This document shows positions 18,801-26,413 of a stretch of DNA of 64,000 nucleotides, in pieces. The DNA is from Streptomyces chrestomyceticus JCM 4735 (GTDB taxonomy: Bacteria; Actinomycetota; Actinomycetes; Streptomycetales; Streptomycetaceae). Positions within the stretch are counted from its first letter, which is position 1. The number at the start of each line of letters is the position of its first letter. The notes under the pieces were generated by a model that did no database searches, was not told where the DNA came from, and saw only the letters and a program-made list of their open reading frames with translations. The stretch covers positions 8,246,001 through 8,310,000 of the forward strand of contig NZ_BHZC01000001.1 in assembly GCF_003865135.1 (NCBI RefSeq), written 5' to 3'. A program made the translations under genes and the position numbers.

Positions 18801-19952
18801 CAAGGGGCTGAGTTCCTCGGTGTGCAGGCTGGGGAAGAGCTGCCGGTACCGGAGCGCCAGCACGGCCTTCACCAGGCCGACCAGCCCGGAGACGCTCCAG
18901 GTGTGGCCGATGTTGCTCTTCACCGAGGAGAGCGCGACGGAGTGCTTCGCCGCGGCGGTCGGGCCGAAGGCCAGGTCGAGGGCTTCGATCTCGATGGGGT
19001 CGCCGAGCCGGGTGGCGGTCCCGTGGGCCTCGACGTACGAGACCGTGGCGGGGTCGACGCCGGCCTTCCGCCAGGCCCGCGTGATCACCTCCGCCTGCGC
19101 CGCGCTGTCCGGAGCGGTGAGGGAACTGGACCGGTCGGCGACGTTGTTGGCCGCGACGCCCTTGATGACGGCGTGCACGGGGTCCCCGTCGCGCAGGGCA
19201 TCGCCCAGCGGCTTGAGCAGGACGGCGACCACGGCCTCGCCGGACCCGGTGCCGTCCGCCTCGGCCGAGAAGGCCCGGGTCTTGCCGTCCGCCGACCGGA
19301 TGCCCAGGTCCAGACCGGCGTCGTCCTGCACCGGGTCGCCGAACAGGTTCAGGTTCACCCCGCCGACCAGCGCCATCTCGGCGTCACCGAGCACCAGGTC
19401 GTTGACCGCGTGGTGCACGGCGAGCAGCCCGGAGGAGCAGGAGGAGTCGACCATGGCGGCCGGCCCGGACAGCCCGAAGAAACGGGCGAGGCGGCCGGCC
19501 GTGGCGGCCACGTGCACGCCCATCACCATCGGGGCCTCGATGGTGCGGACGAGCTGGTGGTACGCGATCCGGGTGTCACCCACGTACACCGAGACGCGGC
19601 GGCCGTTGAGGGCCGCCGGGCGCTGGGCCGCGTCCTCCACCGCCTGGTAGGCGGTCTGGAGCAGCAGCCGGTGCTCCGGGGCCATCACCTGCGCCTCGCC
19701 GTGCGAAATACCGAAGAAGGCGTGGTCGAAGGAGTCGATGTCCTCGATGTAGCCGTTGAGCTGGAAGTCCTCGTTCAGCGGCATCGAGGTGCGGCTGCGG
19801 CGTTCGGCAGAGATCTCGCGGACGCTGTCCCGCCCGTCACGCAGGTTCGCCAGGAACTGACGGGTGTCGTCGGCCTCGGGCAGCCGTACGGCCATGCCGA
19901 CGACGGCGATGTCCCGGGCACCGGCGGCCGCCGGGAACTGATCAGAAGTCAT
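12837..19952 (-). CDS. Hybrid PKS-NRPS: KS, degenerate AT, ACP, C, A, PCP, C
   Basis: 2371 residues. Approximate domains: KS 14-430 with Cys172 (VDSSCSSGLL), HGTATRLGD and KSNIGHT intact; a shortened AT-like region 505-740 in which the GHSxG nucleophile motif reads GEGAG (Gly594 at the Ser position) and the GQG motif reads GRCP, so it should be inactive; ACP with GGDSI near 781; C with HHLVADG near 988; A with FDISLWQMF near 1519; PCP with GGNSL near 1869; and a terminal C whose motif reads HQLVSDG, with Gln2063 in place of the catalytic second His. The hand-read A-domain code is D-I-W-E-M-T-A-D-D-K, an acidic pocket suited to a basic substrate such as a diamino acid. It overlaps the upstream NRPS by 11 nt. 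No TE domain is fused. Confidence 0.88.
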   Translation of the reverse strand: MTSDQFPAAAGARDIAVVGMAVRLPEADDTRQFLANLRDGRDSVREISAERRSRTSMPLNEDFQLNGYIEDIDSFDHAFFGISHGEAQVMAPEHRLLLQTAYQAVEDAAQRPAALNGRRVSVYVGDTRIAYHQLVRTIEAPMVMGVHVAATAGRLARFFGLSGPAAMVDSSCSSGLLAVHHAVNDLVLGDAEMALVGGVNLNLFGDPVQDDAGLDLGIRSADGKTRAFSAEADGTGSGEAVVAVLLKPLGDALRDGDPVHAVIKGVAANNVADRSSSLTAPDSAAQAEVITRAWRKAGVDPATVSYVEAHGTATRLGDPIEIEALDLAFGPTAAAKHSVALSSVKSNIGHTWSVSGLVGLVKAVLALRYRQLFPSLHTEELSPLIDFSESAVSVTRQLTPWEPAAGIRRAGVSSFGVMGTNVHAVLEEAPAPTTEETPAATPPDGYWIPLSAKTPTALAANIAALRARVESDPRLRIADVQRTLAEGRDHHPYRYAVTADDLDGLSRALAEPPTGPSAVGPVTVLLVSGRCPADPGQVSAFRGAHPRFDDLYAQCERAAEADGTETDGQFAFQYALHGLLREIGFDFRHVVGEGAGKHVIDAAAGRVPLTVAQRLAHAERAAQPAEPADLDARVDRLLGKLVGAQPVLFVEAGPLSTVSGALVARGGAGYRVVSVTEGPAALLRDLYTGGADWNWASTAGGGRRIELPAYQFDKVRCWLDDADLAPARGAAVAPAEETGASGQRSGPPPVDVLETVTGVWRDVLGTEAVSPSDSFFDLGGDSISGLQVVNRVQKLFGVELDVLTLFDYDTPEDLTGYLDTLLAPEPNAAPDAAEDTADEAAGAAAGEAASPAAPGFFPASAAQLNVWLASQFEGGSVAFNLTRSFELTGPVDTAALQKAVDGLTARHDGLRAAFRLEGEQLVQQVAPAGPGTVTVEVRTESAAFPEGSAAVDVVREFAARPFDLENGPLLRVQLAGFRDERHLLSLSTHHLVADGWSLGLLVRDLSELYAAAVAGTEAALPPVGADYREHHEREARRAQDRREQAAAYWLDTFDSVPPALSLPTRAGSAEGRAYTGAYRDYALPAALWQRLKSFARSRGGTPFTSVVSAFAAVLARYSEHGDLVLGTSVADRGEESLEQLVGMLVRTLPLRLSVDAEAGFDALYRQVRGTFTDGLRHLSHPYEELVRDLQERGRTHTPDLFDVLIEFEQFAGAGTGPLEAMAATGLGVEQVDVTLETSVFPLNIMLAEQQGTLGAAVRFDTRLFDPATVDGLWEAFEALLDTALADPDTPLGRLPLLAAREEQRVRTLGHRELEFDRGFQIHRAIEHFARTTPDRLALSSATDPAGRRTFAELNTRANRLARYFADELDVTSGEVVALVMDRSVLMVESVLALWKCGAAYLPVDPGYPAAFVRGMLESSDVRVVALDPRQAPEGLAAHIPEGCRQVELTEETGRHGDGSDPGLDVDESGLAYVIYTSGSTGKPKGVMVEHLGMLNHLHAKIADLGITEDSVVVQNASNSFDISLWQMFAAPFAGGRTVVASEALQLDPVRFAERVEAEEVTVLEVVPSYLEAMLDAWDRADRPVTLEHLRYLMVTGEACLPRQVNRWLRAYPRIPVVNAYGPTEASDDITHHVMDRPVTSETVPLGRPVPNTLIYVLDEHLRVVPQGARGEIYVSGICVSRGYLNAPEQTARAFLTDPFEPGRRMYRTGDNGRWTEEGNLEYFGRTDSQVKVRGFRVDLGEIERRVDGAPGVKQAAVVVKKLAGAGQDKQLHAYLVLEDGGTVDGCRDHVRRELPHHMVPSEFIVLDQLPLTSNGKVDRPTLAGLRAERSTAVAVAPRTDAERVLAEIWAEVLGLDSVGVTDRFFDIGGNSLRAIQVLARVRGRLGADPGLERFFSHPTVAGLAALLDGTTGTGDQGTIRSLGGPGTYASAPTQGLLLAVEERYTHAQRAAFNRNDLIELHGPVDEALLERSFAALADRHESLRTTFGTSVQPPVQIVHAAGALTPAFRVHDLTGRPDPDDAVREFVAARVHVPFDITAEPLVRADLLHTGEDRYVLLTSVHQLVSDGISAAVLHQEWQELYDALVTGRPAALPELAVQYKDIAAWRDERLTAQARREHLEYWKRELDGASPEVPLVTDFPRPPVSALSGVRLRRPLDAGLAERFASLASRQDVTEFVVARAAVGLLLLGETGQSDITMGTYTSGRDRLDLEGQIGFHVNTVPLRFRLLPGDDTGSVLSRTQQDMLRAFEHQEYPYGWIMRDLGWERGRDRSPLFDVMVAMDQLDGEEEPRRKGGVLFRARDLPRRSKEADLQFVFIRSARGLELALTYNSELFTEERAQGLLDRLCSILDSMIDERPIAGMVTCEGNATA

Positions 19953-22900
19953 GCTCGGAAACCTCGTCTTCCGTGGGGTCCTGGGCCTCCCGGGCAGCCG
20001 CCGGTTCGGCGAGCTGCGCCTGGAGGGCGATGGTGGGGTGGCTGAACAACTGCGCGACCCGGAAGGCGCCGGGAAACTCCTCCTCCAGCAGTGCGTGGAG
20101 CCTCAGCAGCTTCAGCGAGGTGCCGCCGAGCTCGAAGAAGACCTGGTCGACACCGGAGACCCGGCGTCCCAGGGCCGACTGCCAGGCTTCCTGGATGCGC
20201 CGTTCGGCCGCGGTCCGGGGGGCCTTGCCGGCGACGGGCGAGTCGTCGAGGAACGCGGGCGCGGGCAGGGCCCGGCGGTCCGGCTTGCCGTTCGCGTTCG
20301 TGGGGATGCGGTCGAGCACGACGAACTCGCCGGGGACCATGGCCTGCGGAAGCTGCCCTGTGAGGTACTGCCGCAGCCGTCCCCCCAGCCCGTCGCCCTC
20401 GGCACCGGTGTCCGGCACCACATAGGCCACCAGGTGGTACTCGTCCTGCGGGCTCTTGTGGGCCGTCACCACACAGCCCGACACCAGGGGGTGGCCCACC
20501 AGCGCCGCTTCGATCTCGGCCGGGTGGATACGGACACCACTGATCTTGATCTGGTGGTCCGCCCGCCCGACGATCTCCAGCAGCCCGTCGGGACGCAGCC
20601 GCCCCACGTCCCCGGTGCGGTACAGGAGGTCCTGCGCGTCGGCACGGTACGGGTTGGGGTAGAAGGCCGCGGATTCGGGGGCGTTCAGATAGCCCAGGGT
20701 CCGGTACGGCGTACGGATGATGATCTCGCCGGGTTCGCCGACGCCGCAGACGACGTCGCCGCGCATCACGAACACCTGGCACTGCGGCAGCGGCGTACCG
20801 ACCGGCAGGACCGGCGGCAGCGTCCCGCCCGGCGGGACGCGATGGGCGAACTTCGCCATCGTGGTCTCGGTGGGGCCGTACAGGTTGACGATCTCCCCGC
20901 GTTCCGGGAGGACCTGCCGCAATCGCTCCACCAGGGCCGCCTTCAGCGGTTCACCCGCGAGGAAGGCCAGCCGCAGTCCGGGCAGGCGGGTCGTGGCCGG
21001 TACGTCCAGGAGCCAGGACTGGAGCACTGTGGGCGCGGCGTGCAGCACACTGATCCGCTCGCGCTCCAGCCAGGCGAACACCGCCTTGCCGCCCAGCAGG
21101 TCCGAGGGCTCGGGCACGACGGTGGTGCCGCCGGACACCAGGGCGAGCAGCGTGTCGCGGAGCATCACGTCGAAGGAGGGGCTGGTGAGCTGGGCACACC
21201 GGTCCCCTTCGCCAATGCCGAACTCGCCGCTCTGCCACCGCAGGAAGTGGCTCAGCGACGCGTGCCGCCCCAGCACGCCCCGCGGAGTGCCGGTCGTGCC
21301 GGAGGTGAAGAAGAGATACGCGGGCGCGTCCGGGGCGACGGCGGGGAGCTCGCCGTCCGGGGCCTCCTCCGTCAGCGTTCCGGTGTGCGCGTCCACCAGG
21401 ACCACCGGCAGACCGCTGTCGTCGGCGCCGTCGGCAGCCTCGGCTTCGTCGGCGAACAGGTCGGTGGCCCGTACCACGAGCTCGGGCCGGCCGGCGCTCA
21501 GCAGATGGTCACGGCGGCCCGCGGGCAACGCCGGGTCCAGCGGGAAGAAGACGGCGCCACTGCGCAGCACGCCCAGCATCGCCACATAGAACCCGGGGCC
21601 ACGCGGCCCGGTCACCGCCACCACCCGGCCGGGCGCGCAGCCTTCGGAGACCAGACGCCGGGCCAGGTCGTCCGAGCGCCGCACCAGCTCCGCGTAGGAC
21701 AGGGAGCGGCTTCCCTGGACGAGCGCCGGGCGGCCGGGGGCGCGCGCGGCCTGCGCCGCGATCAGTTCCGTGACCGGCGGCTGCGGGGGTTCCTCGATCG
21801 CGGTGCGCAAGGCCGCTTCCGCACCGGCGGGCGAGGGCAGGACCAGCGAGTACGCGGCGAGCGGCCGCTCCGGGGCGTCGGCGATCTGCGCCAGCAGGGC
21901 GCCGAGCTGGTGCACCATCGTCTCGGCGCGGGCCGCGGAGAACAGGCTGGACTTGTGCACCAGCTCGATGTGCAGGCGCTCGCCGCCCGCGTCGTCCGCC
22001 TCGTCCCACACGTAGAAGGTGAGCGGGAACTTGGCCTCCGCTTCGAAGAGCTGGTCGTCGAACTCGACCTCCAGCCCCTCGATCCGGGCTTCCTCGCGCA
22101 GGCTGCCCAGATAGTTGAGCAGCACGTCGAAGACGGGGGTGCGGTCCAGTTGCCGGGCCGGGTTGAGCCGCTCGACCAGCAGCTCGAAGGGCGCCGACTG
22201 ATGCGCGTACGCCTCCTGGACGCCGCTGCTCACCCGCTTCAGCAGGTCGGTGAAGACCGGCTCACCGGACAGGTCGGTGCGCTGTACCAGTGTGTTGAGG
22301 AAGAGACCCATGATCCCTTCCAGCTCGACGCTCTGCCGGTTGGCCACCGGGTAGCCGACGCTCACGTCCTGCTGGTCACCGAGCCGTGACAGCAGCAGGC
22401 TGACGGCCGCCATGGTCACCTCGAACGGGGTCGTCGAGGTCCGTACGGCCAGCTCGCGCAGCTTGCCGGCGGTGGCGGCGGGGAGGGCCAGCGCGGTCCT
22501 GCCGCAGGACCGCTCGGCGGCCTCCGGGCCCGGCACATCGGTCGGGAGCTCCAGGGTGGGGGCACCGGCGAGCCGCTCCGTCCAGTACTGGAGATCGGCG
22601 TCGACGGCCTGGCGGTGTCCCTCGTCCCGTACGGCCGCGGCGTAGTCGATGTACTGCACCCGGAGATCCGGCAGCGGTTCGCAGGCTCCGCCCGTACGCC
22701 GGGTGTAGAGGACCGACAGCTCCCGCATCATCAGCCGCGTCGACCAGCCGTCGCCGGCGATGTGGTGGAGCGTGGTCAGCAGCCGGTGCTCGGTCTCGTG
22801 CACCTTGAACAGTTGGAAGCGCACCGGGGACTCTTCCCGCAGCCGGAACGGCCGGGCACCGTCCTCGCGCACCGCACGGGCGACGGCCTCCTCCGCCTCC

Positions 22901-25900
22901 TGCGGGCCGAGATGGGACAGATCGGTCTCCGAGAAGGGGAGCGTCAGGCCGGCGTGGGGCCGCTGGAAGGGCTGCCCGTCCTCGGAGCCGTAGACGACGC
23001 GCAGGATCTCGTGCCGCTCGAACAGGTCGGCCAGCGCCGCCCGGAGCGCCTCGGTGTCGAGCCGGCCGTGGAACGTGGCCAGCGTCGGGATGTGGTACGC
23101 GGTGCTCTCCGGGGCGAGCATGTACAGGAACCACATGCGCTCCTGGGCGTAGGACAGGACGTGCCGCCCGGCGCGGGCCACCGGCTCCAGGGCCGTCCGC
23201 GCGCCCTGGGCCGCACCGTCCACGAGCCGTGCCTGCGCGGCCACGGTCCGGTGGGTGAAGATCGCCGCCGCTTGCAGGTCCAGCCCGAAGTGCTCGCTGA
23301 TCCGGCTGTTGAGCTGGAGTGCGCTCAGGGAGTGTCCGCCGAGCACGAAGAAGTCGTCCGTGACGCCGACGCGTTCGACGGACAGCAACGACTGCCAGAT
23401 ACTGGTCAGGGCCCGCTCGGTCGGCGTGGACGCCTCGACGTACTCGGTGGTCGCGACTTCCGCGCCGGAAAGCTGGACGAGCGCCGCGCGGTCCACCTTG
23501 CCGTTGCGCGTGACGGGGAAGGTGTCCGTGCGGATGTAGTGCGAGGGCACCATGTAGCGCGGCAGGCGCTGCTCCAGGGCGTCCCGCAGCCGGTCGGCGG
23601 GCGGGCAGTCCCGGCCGGCCTCCACATACGCGTACAGGAGGTCCGTGCCGAGGGCGTCGCGCCGCGGCAGTACGACGGCGCGTGTCACCGCCGGCTGGTC
23701 GCGCAGCGCCTGCTCGATCTCGCCCAGTTCGACGCGGTGGCCGCGGATCTTCACCTGGTTGTCGCGCCGTCCCAGGTAGCGCACCTCGCCGTCGGGCAGC
23801 CAGTGCGCCAGGTCCCCGGTGCGGTAGATCCGCTCGTCCGGGAGGAAGGCGGCCGTGACGAACCGCTCGGCGGTCAGCTCGGGGCGGCCGAGGTAGCCGC
23901 GGGCAAGCTGTACGCCGCCGATGCACAGTTCGCCCGTGACGCCGACGGGGCAGGGCTGCCCCTCGTCGTCGATGATGTAGAGGCGGTTGCCGGGAGCGGG
24001 GCGGCCGATGGTGACCGGCCGCTCCCCGTCCTCGACGTGCAGCGTCGTGACGTCCACGGCGGCCTCGGTGGGGCCGTAGTAGTTGAACAGGCGCGTACCC
24101 GTACCGCCGGTGGCGGAGTGGAAGCGGCCGGCGAGGTCGCGGTCCAGCTCCTCGCCGCTGCACACGCAGTTACGCACACCGGCGAAGGCGTCGGGCACGG
24201 CTGCCAGGTACTGGCTCAGCATCGAGGGAACGAAGTGCACGACGGTGACGCCGTGCCGCTCGACGGTCGCCCGGATGAGCTGCGGGTCGGACTCACCGCC
24301 CGGCGGCAGCATGACCTGGGTGGCGCCGAGGAGCCCCGGCAGGAGCAGTTCCCATACGGAGACGTCGAAGGAGTAGGGGGTCTTCTGGAGGAAGACGTCG
24401 TCCGCGCCCAGCCCGAGGTCGTCCGTCATCCAGCGGAGCCGGTTGACGATCGCGCGGTGCTCGATGAGCGCCCCCTTGGGGCGGCCGGTCGAGCCGGAGG
24501 TGTAGATGCAGTACGCCAGGTCGCCGGGGCCCGCCAGCGGCGGCGGATCGTCCGTACGCGGTGACAGGGCGGCCGGTCCGGTGATGTCCAGGTCCGGCAG
24601 GCCGTCGGGCAGGGGCACGGCGCCGCCGCGGGTCAGCACCAGCCTGCTGCCGCTGTCCTCCAGGACGGTCCGCACCCGGTCCAGCGGGTCGGCGGTGTTG
24701 ACGGGCAGATAGGCGCCGCCCGCCTTGAGTACGGCCTGCACGGCGACGGTCAGGTCCACCGAGCGTTCCAGGTACAGGGCGACCAGGGTGCCCGCGCCGA
24801 CTCCGTACGTCTCCCGCAGGGTCCAGGCGAGCTGGTTGGCACGGGAGTTGAGCTCGGCGAAGGTCAGTGACCCGTGCGCGTCGACCGTCGCGACGGCGTC
24901 CGGGGTACGGGCCGCCTGCCGCTCGAAGAGCTGTGGGAGGGGAGTGTCGAGGTCGTAGTGCGTCCCGGCGCGGTTGAAGCCGTGCACCACCTGGTGACGT
25001 TCCTGCTCGCCCATCAGCCTGACGGTTTCCACGGCCCGGTCGGGGCGGGCCGACGCGTCCTCCAGCAGGACGCCGAAGTGCTCCAGCAGCCGCTCGACGC
25101 GATCGGCGTCGAAGAGCTCGGTGGAGTACTCCGCCGAGACCCGCAGGCCCGTGGACGTCTCCTCGAAGAAGACCGTCAGGTCCATCTTGCTGTGCCCGTT
25201 GCCGGCCTTGAGGGCGTCGAAGCGCAGCCCGGCCGTGGATTCCGCCGGCTGTCCCCAGCCGTGGTCGAAGATGACCATGACGTCGAACAGCGGGTTGCGG
25301 CCGGCTTCGGTGACACCACCGGCGTCCCGTACGACCTGGTCGAACGGGTACTCGTGGTGGCGCAGCGCGCCCTGGAGGGTGTCCTGGACGGTGCGCAGCA
25401 GGTCGCGGAAGGTGGTACCCGGCTGGACGGTGTCGCGCAGCGCGATGCTGTTGATGTAGCAGCCGATCTGGTCGTACAGCTCCGGCACCGGCCGCGTCAC
25501 GGCGGGGGTGCCCAGCACGATGTCGCGCCGGCCGGTGTACCGCAGCAACTGGACGCGGAGCGCGGCCGACAGCCCCGCGAAGAGCGTGACCCGCTCCTGC
25601 CGGCACAGTGCCTTGAGTGCCTGGAGCGTGTCCTGCCCGATGTCGCGGCCGGTGACGGCTCCCCGGTAGGTGCGGGTGGTGGGGCGCGGCCGGTCGGCAG
25701 GCAGGTCCAGCGGGACGACGCTTTCCTGGAACCGCTCCTTCCAGTACGTCCGCGACGCGTCGAACGACCCGCTGTGCAGGTGGGCCTGCTGCCAGCTCGC
25801 ATAGTCCTTGTACTGGATCTGGGGTGTCGCTGCCTCCGGTTCCTCGCCGCGGACGAGCGCGTCGTAGGCCGAGGTGACCTGTTCGAGCAGCACGGTCATC

Positions 25901-26358
25901 GACCAGCCGTCCACCGCGATGTGGTGCGCGGCGACCGCCAGGACGTGCTCGTCCTCGCCCGTGCGCACCAGAAGGACGCGCATCAGCCGGCCCGCCGCGA
26001 GGTCGAACGCCCCGGCGGTGAACGCTTCGACGCGGTGCTCCGCGTCACCTTCGGCGACCTCGTAGGCCCAGTCCAGCGTGGCGTCGGGGACGGGGCGCTG
26101 CCGCGGGATCCCGTCCACCACCGCGAACGCCGTGCGCAGCGACTCGTGGCGGGCGAGCAGGGCCTCGAAGGCCCGCCGCAGCGCGACGGCGTCGAGAGCG
26201 CCGCTCAGCCGGTAGACGGCCGGCACCGTGTAGGCGCCGTGGGCGCCGCCCGCCTGCGTCGTCAGCCAGATCGAGAGCTGTCCCGACGACAGCGGGTACC
26301 AGTCGGCGGTCGGAGCGCGGGTGATCTCGTGCGGGCTCGGGCTGCTGTCCACGCTCAC
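19942..26358 (-). CDS. Two-module NRPS: C-A-PCP-C-A-PCP
   Basis: 2138 residues. Approximate domains: C 20-450 (HHIAVDGW), A 470-970, PCP 985-1055 (GGHSL), C 1065-1490 (HHIAGDGW), A 1510-2015, PCP 2045-2115 (GGTSL). All carrier Ser and both C-domain active sites are intact. The first A domain reads D-V-W-H-V-S-Y-V-D-K by hand, very close to the known serine code. The second reads D-V-R-H-F-A-L-M-A-K, which I do not recognise, and its A3 loop is TSGTTGTPRG with Arg for Lys. There is no epimerase or TE. The stop overlaps the start of the next synthase by 11 nt, so the two proteins probably act in series. Confidence 0.9.
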   Translation of the reverse strand: MSVDSSPSPHEITRAPTADWYPLSSGQLSIWLTTQAGGAHGAYTVPAVYRLSGALDAVALRRAFEALLARHESLRTAFAVVDGIPRQRPVPDATLDWAYEVAEGDAEHRVEAFTAGAFDLAAGRLMRVLLVRTGEDEHVLAVAAHHIAVDGWSMTVLLEQVTSAYDALVRGEEPEAATPQIQYKDYASWQQAHLHSGSFDASRTYWKERFQESVVPLDLPADRPRPTTRTYRGAVTGRDIGQDTLQALKALCRQERVTLFAGLSAALRVQLLRYTGRRDIVLGTPAVTRPVPELYDQIGCYINSIALRDTVQPGTTFRDLLRTVQDTLQGALRHHEYPFDQVVRDAGGVTEAGRNPLFDVMVIFDHGWGQPAESTAGLRFDALKAGNGHSKMDLTVFFEETSTGLRVSAEYSTELFDADRVERLLEHFGVLLEDASARPDRAVETVRLMGEQERHQVVHGFNRAGTHYDLDTPLPQLFERQAARTPDAVATVDAHGSLTFAELNSRANQLAWTLRETYGVGAGTLVALYLERSVDLTVAVQAVLKAGGAYLPVNTADPLDRVRTVLEDSGSRLVLTRGGAVPLPDGLPDLDITGPAALSPRTDDPPPLAGPGDLAYCIYTSGSTGRPKGALIEHRAIVNRLRWMTDDLGLGADDVFLQKTPYSFDVSVWELLLPGLLGATQVMLPPGGESDPQLIRATVERHGVTVVHFVPSMLSQYLAAVPDAFAGVRNCVCSGEELDRDLAGRFHSATGGTGTRLFNYYGPTEAAVDVTTLHVEDGERPVTIGRPAPGNRLYIIDDEGQPCPVGVTGELCIGGVQLARGYLGRPELTAERFVTAAFLPDERIYRTGDLAHWLPDGEVRYLGRRDNQVKIRGHRVELGEIEQALRDQPAVTRAVVLPRRDALGTDLLYAYVEAGRDCPPADRLRDALEQRLPRYMVPSHYIRTDTFPVTRNGKVDRAALVQLSGAEVATTEYVEASTPTERALTSIWQSLLSVERVGVTDDFFVLGGHSLSALQLNSRISEHFGLDLQAAAIFTHRTVAAQARLVDGAAQGARTALEPVARAGRHVLSYAQERMWFLYMLAPESTAYHIPTLATFHGRLDTEALRAALADLFERHEILRVVYGSEDGQPFQRPHAGLTLPFSETDLSHLGPQEAEEAVARAVREDGARPFRLREESPVRFQLFKVHETEHRLLTTLHHIAGDGWSTRLMMRELSVLYTRRTGGACEPLPDLRVQYIDYAAAVRDEGHRQAVDADLQYWTERLAGAPTLELPTDVPGPEAAERSCGRTALALPAATAGKLRELAVRTSTTPFEVTMAAVSLLLSRLGDQQDVSVGYPVANRQSVELEGIMGLFLNTLVQRTDLSGEPVFTDLLKRVSSGVQEAYAHQSAPFELLVERLNPARQLDRTPVFDVLLNYLGSLREEARIEGLEVEFDDQLFEAEAKFPLTFYVWDEADDAGGERLHIELVHKSSLFSAARAETMVHQLGALLAQIADAPERPLAAYSLVLPSPAGAEAALRTAIEEPPQPPVTELIAAQAARAPGRPALVQGSRSLSYAELVRRSDDLARRLVSEGCAPGRVVAVTGPRGPGFYVAMLGVLRSGAVFFPLDPALPAGRRDHLLSAGRPELVVRATDLFADEAEAADGADDSGLPVVLVDAHTGTLTEEAPDGELPAVAPDAPAYLFFTSGTTGTPRGVLGRHASLSHFLRWQSGEFGIGEGDRCAQLTSPSFDVMLRDTLLALVSGGTTVVPEPSDLLGGKAVFAWLERERISVLHAAPTVLQSWLLDVPATTRLPGLRLAFLAGEPLKAALVERLRQVLPERGEIVNLYGPTETTMAKFAHRVPPGGTLPPVLPVGTPLPQCQVFVMRGDVVCGVGEPGEIIIRTPYRTLGYLNAPESAAFYPNPYRADAQDLLYRTGDVGRLRPDGLLEIVGRADHQIKISGVRIHPAEIEAALVGHPLVSGCVVTAHKSPQDEYHLVAYVVPDTGAEGDGLGGRLRQYLTGQLPQAMVPGEFVVLDRIPTNANGKPDRRALPAPAFLDDSPVAGKAPRTAAERRIQEAWQSALGRRVSGVDQVFFELGGTSLKLLRLHALLEEEFPGAFRVAQLFSHPTIALQAQLAEPAAAREAQDPTEDEVSEHDF

Positions 26359-26413
26359 GGCTTCCTCACTCTTCGGGGGACGGTCGGCTGCGGTCCGGGG
26401 AGGGATGAGGGCT

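Noticed and set aside
13200..20045. Plus-strand open frame of about 2280 codons opposite the hybrid NRPS
   Set aside because: Same antisense effect; the minus strand has clear KS, C, A and PCP domains.
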